Origin: Fen-1298 sp050015675
GTDB lineage: Bacteria; Bacteroidota; Ignavibacteria; UBA10030
Length of the DNA stretch: 64,000 bases
Direction: 5' to 3'
Assembly (NCBI GenBank): GCA_050015675.1
Contig: JBEKAY010000011.1
Span: 17,250-81,249 of the forward strand
Shown: in pieces, positions 53,434-61,941 of the stretch
Layout of the letters: the number at the start of each line of letters is the position of its first letter
Numbering within the stretch: the first letter of the stretch is position 1
Position numbers and translations under genes: made by a program
The notes under the pieces: generated by a model
Seen by the model: the letters and a program-made list of their open reading frames with translations, nothing else
The model's database searches: none
Told to the model about the DNA's origin: nothing

Positions 53434-54594
53434 CTATCTAAGCATCGGTGCAATGAGCATGCCAATGAGATACGTTGTGATCGCTTCGCCAAGTCCGACA
53501 AGCGTCATCTCGGTGCCGCTCTTGAGCCACGAGCGTCCGGTGACGAGCACCTTCGATGCACCGACTGCAAAGTGCGCTGCTGTGCTGATGATAAACGAAA
53601 TCACCAATGCTTCCATTCCCGACCAAAATATAAATGGAAGGACCGGGATAATAGCACCAAGTGCTGTGCTGATCATTGCACTGAATGCTGATTTCCACTG
53701 GTTCGGAAATGACTTTTCGGAAAGTCCTAGTTCTTCATGCGCCAGAGTCTTAAGAAATTGTTCCGGCTGCTCGGCAAGTTTTGCTGCCATCTTTTTGGCT
53801 TCTTCCGGCGAGAATCCTTTGAGCTGATAGAACAAATCCATCTCTTCCTGTTCTTCTTCCGGATGCTCTTCAATCTCGCGCTTTTCCTTTTCAATTTCTG
53901 ATTCGTAAACTTCGCGCTCAGATTTCGCAGCGAGGTACGCACCGCTGCCCATCGATAATGCAGATGCAACTGCAACTGCAAGTCCGCTCAATAATATAAA
54001 TTCGCTGTTTGCTGCTGTTGCGCCTGCTACCCCGCTTACAACGCCGAATGCCGCGCCGAGCCCGTCATTCACTCCGTAAATTGCCTGGCCAATCCAGCCG
54101 CCGGCAGTAACGTGCCATTTTTCTCTTCCAAGGATGCGATCCAGCCGGCTTTGCGGATGTTGCATGACGCGCGAACTTGACATCTCTTGCAACATTAGAC
54201 TGTGAGCATTCTCTTCCCGCTGAACGTCGAGCAATAACTCGCGTTCTGCGTCGCTCTCTGCCGCATTAATCATCACCTCATATAATTTATCGGCATCGCT
54301 CTCGCCAACTTCAAGCATTTGAGCGGCAGCTTCGGGAGAGCTCTTCAGCAGCATTCTCCTTCGCAGCAGCTCTATCGGATTTTCTCTGAACGAACCCATC
54401 TCAATGCCAAATTCCTTCAGACGGGCAGCCCATCGTTCTGCATGACGGTCTTCTGCTTCTGCCATACGGATGAAAATGGATTTTCTTTCCGGGTTCTTTT
54501 CTTGATCAGCTAGCGCACGATAATTTGCTGCGCTTAACATTTCATCACGCCATGCTTTTCTTAAATTGGAGATATATTCTTTTTTCTTGTCCAC
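53434..54594 (-). CDS. rubrerythrin-VIT1 fusion, membrane-bound ferritin-like protein (MbfA-type)
   Basis: A 386-residue protein with two parts. Residues 1-135 are a four-helix ferritin-like domain with metal-type residues in E18, E48, H51 (RMAEAEDRHAERW) and E127, E128, H131 (REENAHSLML). Residues 160-386 form a VIT1/CCC1-like transporter with several helices (AIYGVNDGLGAAFGVVSGVA, ALSMGSGAYLAAKSEREVYE, TALGAIIPVLPFIF). In MbfA and plant-type relatives this pairs iron binding or oxidation with export. It follows the uracil-DNA glycosylase with a 15-bp gap, on the same strand. Iron is the likely metal; manganese is possible. Confidence 0.88.
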   Translation of the reverse strand: MDKKKEYISNLRKAWRDEMLSAANYRALADQEKNPERKSIFIRMAEAEDRHAERWAARLKEFGIEMGSFRENPIELLRRRMLLKSSPEAAAQMLEVGESDADKLYEVMINAAESDAERELLLDVQREENAHSLMLQEMSSSRVMQHPQSRLDRILGREKWHVTAGGWIGQAIYGVNDGLGAAFGVVSGVAGATAANSEFILLSGLAVAVASALSMGSGAYLAAKSEREVYESEIEKEKREIEEHPEEEQEEMDLFYQLKGFSPEEAKKMAAKLAEQPEQFLKTLAHEELGLSEKSFPNQWKSAFSAMISTALGAIIPVLPFIFWSGMEALVISFIISTAAHFAVGASKVLVTGRSWLKSGTEMTLVGLGEAITTYLIGMLIAPMLR

Positions 54595-54609
54595 TTATCT
54601 TAATTTAAC

Positions 54610-55440
54610 TTATAACTTTTTACTTTTCATTTCATCGTACAGTTTTCTAAACTGCTGCATATCTTCCCAGCATGGTCTTTTCCAGTTCGGATTGCGAAGT
54701 AATGCCGCCGGATGATATGTTACCATAAGTGGAATGCCGCGATAATCATGCACCTTGCCGCGTAAAAGTGTTAACGAAGAATTCGTCTTTAACAACGATT
54801 GACCGGCAATGCGTCCGGCGCAGAGAATCATTTTTGGTTTGAGTATTTCTAATTGCTTCCAGAGATACGGCTCGCAGCAATCGATTTCTTCCGTTTGCGG
54901 ATCACGATTGTTTGGCGGGCGGCATTTGAGTATGTTGCAAATGAAAACTTCTTCCCGTTTAAATTGAACTGCTTCGAGAATTTTGTTGAGCAGTTGTCCG
55001 GCGCGTCCGACAAACGGCTCGCCTTTTTCATCTTCATCCGCGCCCGGTGCTTCACCCACTACCACGATGTCTGCCTTTGGATTTCCGACGCCGAATACAA
55101 ATTTGATTCTCGTTTTTCCAAGCCCGCATTTCATGCAAGTATTAATTGCGTTATTTAATTCTTCAAGATTTTTTGTTTTTGTCCACGATTCATTGGGAAA
55201 TGCCGGCAAAATCGGTTCTCCGGTTTTATGATGGTTTATTATCGGTTGAGCAGCGTTCCCGAAGAGATCGACCTCGGGAGCATCAGGTGCAATGTTTGCC
55301 GAGGCGGGTTTCTGTATTGAGTCGGCAGAAAGTGGTTCGCCCTTCGATACAAAGATCGTATCGCCGTACAACTCCTGCTGCTGTTTCAGGAATCGTTCGG
55401 TATCGGTAAGAATATTTTTGAGCTCTTCGTTAAGAGACAT
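54610..55440 (-). CDS. udg: type 4-like uracil-DNA glycosylase
   Basis: A 276-residue repair enzyme. The first 95 residues are a variable leader. The catalytic core has TCMKCGLGKTRIKFVFG (C102 and C105, two cysteines of the 4Fe-4S site), VVVGEAPGADEDEKGEPFVG (motif A with the water-binding residues) and ICNILKCRPPNNRDPQTEEI with following cysteines. The histidine motif VTYHPAALLRNP is at the end. It removes uracil from DNA. Members of the family 4 group have this FeS pattern and location. It lies in the coaBC-udg-VIT1-dnaB order on the minus strand. Confidence 0.93.
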   Translation of the reverse strand: MSLNEELKNILTDTERFLKQQQELYGDTIFVSKGEPLSADSIQKPASANIAPDAPEVDLFGNAAQPIINHHKTGEPILPAFPNESWTKTKNLEELNNAINTCMKCGLGKTRIKFVFGVGNPKADIVVVGEAPGADEDEKGEPFVGRAGQLLNKILEAVQFKREEVFICNILKCRPPNNRDPQTEEIDCCEPYLWKQLEILKPKMILCAGRIAGQSLLKTNSSLTLLRGKVHDYRGIPLMVTYHPAALLRNPNWKRPCWEDMQQFRKLYDEMKSKKL

Positions 55441-55484
55441 GTGAAATGATTAAACCCAGAGACGATGAATGCTCTAGAGATTGC

Positions 55485-56693
55485 TTATATCAGCGTTTTG
55501 ATTTTATCGAGAATCTTGTTCGCAACATCAAATTTTGAAAGTTTTGGAAGCTTTTCCACGTTACCTCGATGGTCAATCATGGTAACTGTGTTAACATCTG
55601 AGCCGAATACGCGATTCTGTTCATTAAAAGAATTAAGCACGATGAGGTCAAGATTTTTTTTCCGAAGTTTTATTTTCGCACCGGCAAGTGCATCTTTTGT
55701 CTCTAATGCAAATCCGACCAGAACCATTTTCTGCTTCTGTTTACCGAGCGTTGCTAGAACGTCGGGTGTTGCTTTCAGTGTTAGTTCCAATGCCTCGCTG
55801 TTGAGTTGTTTTTTTATCTTATGCATTGCCGGATGGGCTGGCGTAAAATCCGCAACTGCAGCTGACATAATTACGGCGTCTGTATTTTTAGTATTTGCAA
55901 GAACAGCGGTTAACATTTCCTGCGCTGATTCAACATCGACTCGTTTGACGTTACGCGGTGTTTCACGAACTACCGGTCCCGCTATAAGGGTTACGTTTGC
56001 ACCGCGCTGCGCGGCGGCGTTCGCAAGTGCAAATCCCATTTTTCCTGAAGAACGATTTCCTATAAAACGAACAGGATCTATTGCCTCAAATGTTGGTCCG
56101 GCGGTGACAAGGATCCGCTTCTTTTTCAAATCCTGTTTTGAATGAACAAGAGCTTGTTCAATCGTCTCAACAAGAATTTTAATTTCAGGTAAACGCCCCG
56201 GCCCGCTCAAGCCGCTGGCAAGCTCGCCTTCCGCCGGCAGGATGATGAAATAACCGCGTTCTTTTAATATTGTTAAATTTTTCTGCGTAACGGCATTCAG
56301 ATACATCTCTGCATCCATTGTGGGTGCGAGAACGATCGGTCGAGCGGTTGCAAGAGAGACAACGGTCAGCAGATTATCAGAAATGCCGTACGTCAGCTTG
56401 GCGATGGTGTTCGCAGAAGCCGGTGCAATAACAAGAACATCTGCCCAGTTGGCTAGATCAATGTGCTGCGTGCTAATGCCGGAATCCGACGATTGGTTGT
56501 TCGACCACAGATCGGTGAAGACCGGGTTTTTTGAAAGTGCAGAGAACGTGAGAGGTGCAACAAAGCGTGTTCCAGCTTCTGTCATCATCACTTTCACGTC
56601 TGCACCGGACTTTATTAGCTCACGAATAAGATAGCCAACTTTGTATGCTGCAATTCCACCCGTGACACCGACCAAGACGTGTTTGCCGCGCAT
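55485..56693 (-). CDS. coaBC: bifunctional phosphopantothenoylcysteine decarboxylase / phosphopantothenate-cysteine ligase
   Basis: A 402-residue enzyme of coenzyme A synthesis. The N-terminal CoaC flavoprotein domain (about 1-185) has VGVTGGIAAYK, the catalytic histidine in DSGISTQHIDLANWADVLVI, the APASANTIAKL loop and APTMDAEMYLN. The C-terminal CoaB domain (from about 188) has KRILVTAGPTFEAIDPVRFI, GNRSSGKMGFALANAAAQRG and ALKATPDVLATL. Both have normal length. It follows rpoZ by 11 bp on the minus strand, an arrangement widespread in bacteria (gmk-rpoZ-coaBC). Confidence 0.96.
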   Translation of the reverse strand: MRGKHVLVGVTGGIAAYKVGYLIRELIKSGADVKVMMTEAGTRFVAPLTFSALSKNPVFTDLWSNNQSSDSGISTQHIDLANWADVLVIAPASANTIAKLTYGISDNLLTVVSLATARPIVLAPTMDAEMYLNAVTQKNLTILKERGYFIILPAEGELASGLSGPGRLPEIKILVETIEQALVHSKQDLKKKRILVTAGPTFEAIDPVRFIGNRSSGKMGFALANAAAQRGANVTLIAGPVVRETPRNVKRVDVESAQEMLTAVLANTKNTDAVIMSAAVADFTPAHPAMHKIKKQLNSEALELTLKATPDVLATLGKQKQKMVLVGFALETKDALAGAKIKLRKKNLDLIVLNSFNEQNRVFGSDVNTVTMIDHRGNVEKLPKLSKFDVANKILDKIKTLI

Positions 56694-56704
56694 CGTGAAT
56701 CTCG

Positions 56705-57061
56705 TTATGCTTCTGTCGAAGTATCTTTAGAAGTATCTTTTGCGAAAAAGTCGGTATGCTCCTTGTAGTGATATGGAACCTTCTTTTCCCGCACTTCATC
56801 GATCGCAATTTCTGTCGGTTTAGGACTTTTTTCAAATGCTAAGCTAATTTTGAGCTGGTCCGGATTAACAGTTGCTACTTCCATATCATCTTCCGGTTCC
56901 GGTGTTGCGTTCAACGCTTTCAGCGTTTCAAGCTGCTGCGTCAACTCAATTTTCATATCATCGTGAATTTGCCGTGCACGCTTAGAAGCCACGATGATTG
57001 CTTCGTAAATGTTACCGGTCTGTTTTAAAAATTCATGCATTGCAACTGGTTTGACTGACAC
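56705..57061 (-). CDS. rpoZ: RNA polymerase omega subunit
   Basis: A 118-residue protein beginning MSVKPVAMHEFLKQTGNIYE and containing IVASKRARQIHDDMK, the conserved omega core. It continues to the C-terminal IAIDEVREKKVPYHY and an acidic tail. Omega helps assembly and stability of RNA polymerase and is often a target of ppGpp-related control. It stands between gmk and coaBC, the standard bacterial place for rpoZ, which supports the call more than the moderate length does. Confidence 0.9.
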   Translation of the reverse strand: MSVKPVAMHEFLKQTGNIYEAIIVASKRARQIHDDMKIELTQQLETLKALNATPEPEDDMEVATVNPDQLKISLAFEKSPKPTEIAIDEVREKKVPYHYKEHTDFFAKDTSKDTSTEA

Positions 57062-57078
57062 TGTTCTACCTCCATTAA

Positions 57079-57663
57079 CTATGAATGTGATTCAATAATA
57101 TTCTTGATGTTTGTTTGAACGATTTCATCAACTTCATTGATTGCTTTTTGCAAATCATCGTTCACGACTTGAAAATCAAATTGCTGCCCTTGTTCCATTT
57201 CCATTGGTACACGCTCCAAGCGGCGTTTAAGCGTTTCCAGGTTTTCCGTGTTGCGGTTTTCCAGTCGTTTCTTCAAGACCTCAAAACTTGGCGGTTTTAT
57301 AAAGATGAGGATTGAGTCATTTGGAAAATGCCGTCGTATCGATAATGCGCCTTTTACATCTACATCAAACAACATCATGTGACCTTGCTGCAGTGCCCGG
57401 TTAATCTCGCACTTCAGCGTTCCATAATAATTGCCGTAAATTTCTTCCCACTCTACTAAATCGCCAATGCGAATCCGTTCTTCAAACTCAGCCTTTGTTA
57501 GAAAAAAATAATCTTTGCCGTTTATTTCTCCATTCCGTATCGGGCGCGTCGTTGCTGAAATGGAAAAAAATATTGCCGAATGTTTTTCCAATATCGCTTT
57601 TGCGATAGTAGTCTTGCCGCAGCCGCTTGGTGCTGCAATGACTATTAACTTACCTGAACCCAT
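57079..57663 (-). CDS. gmk: guanylate kinase
   Basis: A 194-residue enzyme that makes GDP from GMP and ATP. It has the P-loop VIAAPSGCGKTT, the GMP-binding ISATTRPIRNGEINGKDYFF and the LVEWEEIYGNYYGTLK region. The LFDVDVKGALSIRRHFPNDS loop and the LID helix RNTENLETLKRRLERV follow. Length and spacing are typical. It is 31 bp after yicC and 17 bp before rpoZ, in one minus-strand group. Confidence 0.97.
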   Translation of the reverse strand: MGSGKLIVIAAPSGCGKTTIAKAILEKHSAIFFSISATTRPIRNGEINGKDYFFLTKAEFEERIRIGDLVEWEEIYGNYYGTLKCEINRALQQGHMMLFDVDVKGALSIRRHFPNDSILIFIKPPSFEVLKKRLENRNTENLETLKRRLERVPMEMEQGQQFDFQVVNDDLQKAINEVDEIVQTNIKNIIESHS

Positions 57664-57694
57664 AAATAATTTTAGATGACAGATAGAATATTTA

Positions 57695-58576
57695 TTATTC
57701 TATGTTCTGCAACTGTTCCCGAATCTTTTCCAATTCTTCCTTTAATCCAACGATCAGATGTGAAATCGTTGCATCGCTGGATTTAGAGCCGATGGTGTTT
57801 GCCTCGCGGTTCATTTCTTGTACAAGGAAGTTTAACTTACGGCCTGCAGCTTCATTTTTATTGAGCGCTTCCAGAAAAAATTTATTATGGCTCCGGTAGC
57901 GGACGCATTCTTCCGTCACGTCTAATTTATCAATCAGCAGTGCAATTTCCAATTCCAACCGATTTTGATCGATGACAAATTTATCTTCTACTAATTCTGC
58001 AATGCGTTCGTGCAATTTTTTGCGCTCTTCTGGAATCAGTTCCTTCGAAAGTTTTTCCACTTCATTCAACGTCTCATCCATCCAGCGGATTCGTTTTTCG
58101 AGATCGGCAGCCAGCTCGCATCCTTCTTGAGCACGCATCGTGTTGAGACTTTCAAGAGCCTTGCGAATTGATTCCTGCACAAGCTCCCATTCAGTCTCGT
58201 CAGTCTCTTCTTCATCCACAGGTTCAAGTACATCAGAAAACGTCAACAAGTGTTCAAGTTTTACTTGTTCGCGCAGTTTCACTGACTTGCGAATTTCATT
58301 CAAGAGTTTGTAGTACGATTTAGCCGCCGCTTTGTTCACTTTTAACGGAACGACATCGTTTGAATCATGTTCAACTTTTACAATGATGTTCAAATTGCCC
58401 CGGTTCAAAAACGTGCGGACAATATCCTTCACTTCTTTTTCCCGCTGGGAAAAGTTTCGCGGCAAGCGCAGTGTCAGATCGAGATAGCGGCTGTTTACGC
58501 TGCGAACTTCCGTCCTGACGGTAATACCGTTTTTATTGACTTCTGCGCGGCCAAAGCCGGTCATACTTGATACCAA
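57695..58576 (-). CDS. yicC: YicC/YloC-family endoribonuclease
   Basis: A 293-residue protein with the family N-terminus SMTGFGRAEVNKNGITVRTE, VNSRYLDLTLRLPRNFSQRE, and a C-terminal DUF1732 part with IALLIDKLDVTEECVRYRSH, GRKLNFLVQEMNREANTIGS and LIVGLKEELEKIREQLQNIE. Members have been shown to be ribonucleases that help decay of small RNAs. First gene of the yicC-gmk-rpoZ-coaBC group, with its promoter in the intergenic space containing the DnaA boxes. Confidence 0.93.
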   Translation of the reverse strand: MVSSMTGFGRAEVNKNGITVRTEVRSVNSRYLDLTLRLPRNFSQREKEVKDIVRTFLNRGNLNIIVKVEHDSNDVVPLKVNKAAAKSYYKLLNEIRKSVKLREQVKLEHLLTFSDVLEPVDEEETDETEWELVQESIRKALESLNTMRAQEGCELAADLEKRIRWMDETLNEVEKLSKELIPEERKKLHERIAELVEDKFVIDQNRLELEIALLIDKLDVTEECVRYRSHNKFFLEALNKNEAAGRKLNFLVQEMNREANTIGSKSSDATISHLIVGLKEELEKIREQLQNIE

Positions 58577-58667
58577 GAGAGTCTCCTTTGATTAGACCAA
58601 TGCAACAAAATGTACGGAAATTTAGAGGGTACGGCAAGATATACTTTTGCACATCATTTGCACCTCG

Positions 58668-58741
58668 CTATCCACGAGTTATCCACATCGGGTTTGCAAT
58701 TCCTTTCATTTTTGCGGACTTTGAGAATGATTTGTGGATAA
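58668..58741. promoter_or_regulatory. cluster of DnaA-box-like sites between yicC and rqcH
   Basis: Two perfect consensus DnaA boxes, TTATCCACA (58679-58687) and TGTGGATAA (58733-58741, opposite strand), plus a near match CTATCCACG (58668-58676) 11 bp before the first. All three lie in or next to the 178-bp gap between the divergent yicC and rqcH genes. They may be a control site for either gene or a DnaA reservoir. No dnaA or dnaN gene is near, so an origin is not claimed. Confidence 0.5.
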
Positions 58742-58754
58742 CGGATATACTCTC

Positions 58755-60419
58755 ATGATTACAAATTATTACACACTTGTTCACATTATAGCCGAATTGG
58801 AGCACGGGTTTGCAGGGCAAACAGTGAGCGAAATTTTTACACAGCATCGAGGTGAATTGGTGATCTCATTCAAAGAGATACCAGCTGTTATTATTGCCGG
58901 ATGCGAACCTGCAAATAATTTTATTTATGCGCGGAAAACTTTCGCCCGAGCACGACGAAACTCCGCCGATCTTTTTACCGATATACAGGATACTGTCATC
59001 GAAAAAGTTTTCATCCATCCAACAGATCGACAACTGCATATTTGTTTGAAGGATAAGCGCAAACTTATAGTGCAATTATTCGGGTCGAAAGCAAATGTCT
59101 TGCTGCTTAACGCACAAGGAATAATTGTCGAAACATTTTTGAAGAAATCTGACGCGAAGGTCACAAGAATTGAATCTAAGCAAACAGAATCTGCTGCCGT
59201 AACTTCAGGAACTTTTCTTTCCACATATGCTGAACAACCCCTTGCAACGGCACTCAAGCGTGTGCTTCCACAATTTGGTCCGGTTCTTGTAAAAGAACTG
59301 TTGGTACGCGTCGAGCTGAATGGTGAGCAAACGGTAAATACTTTTCTGGAAAATGAAATTGTTCGCCTGTTGGATTCTGCAAAGAGAATGAAAGAAGAAC
59401 TTCTTGCTCCACCATCACCGCGCGTGTACTTCGATGGAACATCGCCTGTGAGATTCTCTATTATTCCATTACATCACTTGGGTGATTTCACGTTTCAGAA
59501 TTATAGTTCCGTATCAGAAGCAATTCAAACATATCGCGCCAATTTGCACCATGAAAAAACCGTTCTTCAAGAAAAGGAAGATATTGTCCGGGTACTGGAA
59601 CGCGAGCGCGAACACACAGAGCGCACACTACGCAAAATTGCAGAGGAAGTAGAAAAGTCAAATCGAGCAGAGCAGTACGAACTATTCGGTAAACTATTAA
59701 TCTCGCAATTACATCTTCTCAAAAGAGGCGATACAAGAGCGGTTGTGGAAGATTTTGTTAGCGGTTCCAATGCATGTGTCGAAATTCCGCTTGACCAGCA
59801 TCTGACGCCGGCAAAAAACGCCGAGCGCTACTTTGAGAAAGCCGAAAAATCACGGCATGCGTTAGAAGAGCAGCAGCATCGCATTGCCGAATTAACACAG
59901 CGACGGAAATCAGTTTCTCTGCTTTTAGACCGGATGGACGAGGTATCAACAGAGAACGATTTAAAACAATTCGAGGAGGAAAACCGGAGCGCACTTTCGC
60001 AATTCGGATTGAAAGCAGAAAAATCAGGACAGGTAAAAAAAGAAGAACAATTGCCATTCCGAGTTTTTACAGTTGCAGGCGGCTTTCAAGTGTGGGCGGG
60101 AAAAAGCGGCGAGAACAACGATCTCCTTTCAACGCGCCATACAGCAAAGAACGATCTTTGGTTTCATGCGCGCGGCGTTGGGGGTTCGCATGTGGTTTTG
60201 AAAATTGGAACAGGGAAGGGTGAAGTGAGCAAGCAGGCAATCGAGCAGGCTGCGGGAGTCGCAGCATATTATAGTAAGATGAAGAAATCAAAACTTGTTC
60301 CCGTAACGATGTGCGAAGGGAAGTACGTTAGAAAACCTAAAGGTGTGCCTGCTGGAACCGTGACGGTGGAACGAGAGAAAACAATTTTTGCAGAACCCGG
60401 ATTACCCCCCTTGCAATAA
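58755..60419 (+). CDS. rqcH: NFACT-family ribosome quality control protein RqcH
   Basis: A 554-residue protein starting at ATG 58755 (MITNYYTLVHIIAELEHGFA). A GTG upstream at 58734 would extend it by seven residues without similarity. It has the NFACT-N domain with ARRNSADLFTDIQDTVIEKV, a central coiled coil (about 270-320, TVLQEKEDIVRVLEREREHT), and the C-terminal NFACT-R part TKNDLWFHARGVGG-like (NDLWFHARGVGGSHVVL) and GEVSKQAIEQAAGVAAYYSK. In bacteria such proteins bind split large ribosomal subunits and add alanine tails to stalled chains. The domain order and length match RqcH. It is the only member in the window. Confidence 0.93.
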   Translation: MITNYYTLVHIIAELEHGFAGQTVSEIFTQHRGELVISFKEIPAVIIAGCEPANNFIYARKTFARARRNSADLFTDIQDTVIEKVFIHPTDRQLHICLKDKRKLIVQLFGSKANVLLLNAQGIIVETFLKKSDAKVTRIESKQTESAAVTSGTFLSTYAEQPLATALKRVLPQFGPVLVKELLVRVELNGEQTVNTFLENEIVRLLDSAKRMKEELLAPPSPRVYFDGTSPVRFSIIPLHHLGDFTFQNYSSVSEAIQTYRANLHHEKTVLQEKEDIVRVLEREREHTERTLRKIAEEVEKSNRAEQYELFGKLLISQLHLLKRGDTRAVVEDFVSGSNACVEIPLDQHLTPAKNAERYFEKAEKSRHALEEQQHRIAELTQRRKSVSLLLDRMDEVSTENDLKQFEEENRSALSQFGLKAEKSGQVKKEEQLPFRVFTVAGGFQVWAGKSGENNDLLSTRHTAKNDLWFHARGVGGSHVVLKIGTGKGEVSKQAIEQAAGVAAYYSKMKKSKLVPVTMCEGKYVRKPKGVPAGTVTVEREKTIFAEPGLPPLQ

Positions 60420-60467
60420 TTCTCGTATGTGTAGAAATTTTAAATAATTTTTTTATTGGAAAGAGTT

Positions 60468-61280
60468 ATGCTGAGAATCAGACAAATATTGGAATCAGAA
60501 ATTCCCCTGCTACAAAATTTTCCACCAGAAGATTGGAACGTGGATCTTCCACAGTTGTTCTCTTTTCACTTTGGGTATCCCTATTTCTATATTGCAGTAG
60601 CTGAAGTCGATAATAAAATAGTTGGATGCGGAATTGCTATAGTGCATGGAACTATCGGCTGGCTTGGAGCGATCATAGTTCTTTCGGAATATCGGGGTCA
60701 AGGCTTTGGAACAGGAATTACATCTCATCTTATACAGTATTGCAAAGACAAAGGATGTACCACTCAGCTGCTCTCGGCCAGTGAGATGGGCGAACCTGTC
60801 TATAGAAGGCTTGGCTTTGAGATAAATTCGACGTATGTGTTTTATAAGAGGGAATCGATTGCTCCAGCTCTGCAAATATCAAATGTGAGAGAAATGCGAC
60901 AGGAAGATTTTCTAAAAGTTAAGCAATTAGATAGAGAAGTTACAGGGGAAGATCGATTTCAATTCATCGAGAGATTTCTATCAATGGGCTGGATTTATTC
61001 AACAGACACATCCGCCGGTATCACAGGATTTTATCTGCCTGAATTTGGTGCAGGATTAATTATTGCACGTAATTCTGATGCCGGGTTAGAATTAATGAAG
61101 TTGCGATTAAATTGCGGTAAGACGACTGCAGTTGTTCCGGCAGCAAATACAATTGCACGAGAGTTCTTGACTTCAGAAGGGTTTCAGGAATATCGTACAG
61201 CTCCGAGAATGGTATTAGGGAACGATGTACAGTGGCAGCCCGCAATGATGTATAATAGAGCGACGGGTTACTGCGGATAG
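60468..61280 (+). CDS. GNAT-family N-acetyltransferase
   Basis: A 270-residue protein with the GNAT core in the first half: VLSEYRGQGFGTGITSHLI (acetyl-CoA loop RGQGFGTG), LLSASEMGEPVYRRLGF and the preceding strands DNKIVGCGIAIV and IGWLGAIIV. The second half (from about 135) looks like a second, weaker GNAT or SCP-like domain, as in YitH/YJDJ-like acetyltransferases with GFQEYRTAPRMVLG near the end. The ATG at 60468 has GGAAAG upstream and is favoured over TTG 60456. Substrate unknown. It is 48 bp after rqcH on the same strand. Confidence 0.85.
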   Translation: MLRIRQILESEIPLLQNFPPEDWNVDLPQLFSFHFGYPYFYIAVAEVDNKIVGCGIAIVHGTIGWLGAIIVLSEYRGQGFGTGITSHLIQYCKDKGCTTQLLSASEMGEPVYRRLGFEINSTYVFYKRESIAPALQISNVREMRQEDFLKVKQLDREVTGEDRFQFIERFLSMGWIYSTDTSAGITGFYLPEFGAGLIIARNSDAGLELMKLRLNCGKTTAVVPAANTIAREFLTSEGFQEYRTAPRMVLGNDVQWQPAMMYNRATGYCG

Positions 61281-61290
61281 TTTTATATTA

Positions 61291-61334
61291 TTTTTATACT
61301 TCCAGCATCTCTTTTTAGCTCATCTTGATTGCTT
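61291..61334 (+). promoter_or_regulatory. upstream element shared with the kdp operon, copy A
   Basis: TTTTATACTTC, ATCTCTTTTTAG and GATTGC, with matched spacing, also occur at 61845-61890. It ends 79 bp before the Cas2-like gene. Because the two copies stand upstream of different genes, a shared promoter or operator is likely. Confidence 0.45.
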
Positions 61335-61412
61335 TTTTTCCCCAACTCTTATATGTTGACCGCGATAACAAAAAGGAATAGCAACTGACACCTTCATTCA
61401 AGAAAGAACATT

Positions 61413-61682
61413 ATGCCATTACTCCTCGTTACATTCGATCCGGACAAATCAGGACAGGATTATTCAAATTTACTTGACGAAATTATGAGTTATTCCAATG
61501 TCCGGCTGTCAGATTCTTCTTATGCGATCATCACCGATAAAACACCGGATGTCGTATGCGAAGAACTTAAAAAACAGATCACTGCAAACGATAACCTTTA
61601 TATTATTAACCTCAAGCGGCCGTATGCAGGAGTTGGTTCAAAGTTGGTAACCGACTGGCTCAAAAAGGAATTGAGAGACTAA
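61413..61682 (+). CDS. small Cas2/SinR-like protein
   Basis: An 89-residue protein (MPLLLVTFDPDKSGQDYSNL ... DKTPDVVCEELKKQITANDN, LYIINLKRPYAGVGS). The order strand-helix-strand-helix-strand, with LLVTFDPDKSGQDYSNLLDE, a middle SSYAIITDK and NDNLYIINLK, resembles the ferredoxin-like fold of Cas2 and of the SinR/VapD small-protein family. The first aspartate (TFDPDK) matches the usual acidic residue of the group. No cas gene or array is nearby. The link is by pattern only, so a different small regulator is possible. Confidence 0.6.
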   Translation: MPLLLVTFDPDKSGQDYSNLLDEIMSYSNVRLSDSSYAIITDKTPDVVCEELKKQITANDNLYIINLKRPYAGVGSKLVTDWLKKELRD

Positions 61683-61757
61683 CAGTGTTCTGCGAACAAT
61701 GTACATATTCACATTTTTATTTTAGTTTAGATTCATCAATCTTCAATCTCTATATCC

Positions 61758-61787
61758 AAAATAGGATACGATATTCGTATCCTATTT
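61758..61787 (+). terminator. hairpin terminator after the Cas2-like gene
   Basis: AAATAGGATACG (61758-61769 region) pairs with CGTATCCTATTT (61776-61787) around a short loop, followed by CTATTTT. It is about 75 bp past the stop codon. Confidence 0.6.
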
Positions 61788-61844
61788 CTATTTTGTACTG
61801 CCCATACAGAAATTGTCAAGTAAAATTCGTTGTTTTTTATAATC

Positions 61845-61890
61845 CTTTTATACTTCGGGTATCTCTTTTTAGACTCTCTAGATTGCGTTT
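61845..61890 (+). promoter_or_regulatory. upstream element shared with the Cas2-like gene, copy B
   Basis: The same TTTTATACTTC ... ATCTCTTTTTAG ... GATTGC order as at 61291-61334, with about 38 of 46 positions equal. It lies about 50 bp upstream of the short ORF at 61942 and about 135 bp before kdpC. It could be the kdp promoter region. Confidence 0.45.
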
Positions 61891-61941
61891 ATGTATCTTC
61901 TCTTGCAATATTAGAACCGCAACAATGAAAAGGAGAGTATA

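Larger units (their letters stand above)
61683..61941. other. intergenic space before the kdp operon
   Basis: Contains a hairpin (61758-61787) that fits a terminator of the Cas2-like gene, copy B of the shared upstream element (61845-61890) and an AGGAGA ribosome site at about 61931. No protein gene was recognised in it. Confidence 0.55.

Noticed and set aside
58577..58754. Possible chromosome origin
   Set aside because: DnaA boxes are present, but no dnaA, dnaN, AT-rich unwinding element or clear strand switch of many genes is seen.
61413..61682. Part of a CRISPR-Cas locus
   Set aside because: There are no direct repeats with spacers and no other cas gene in the window.
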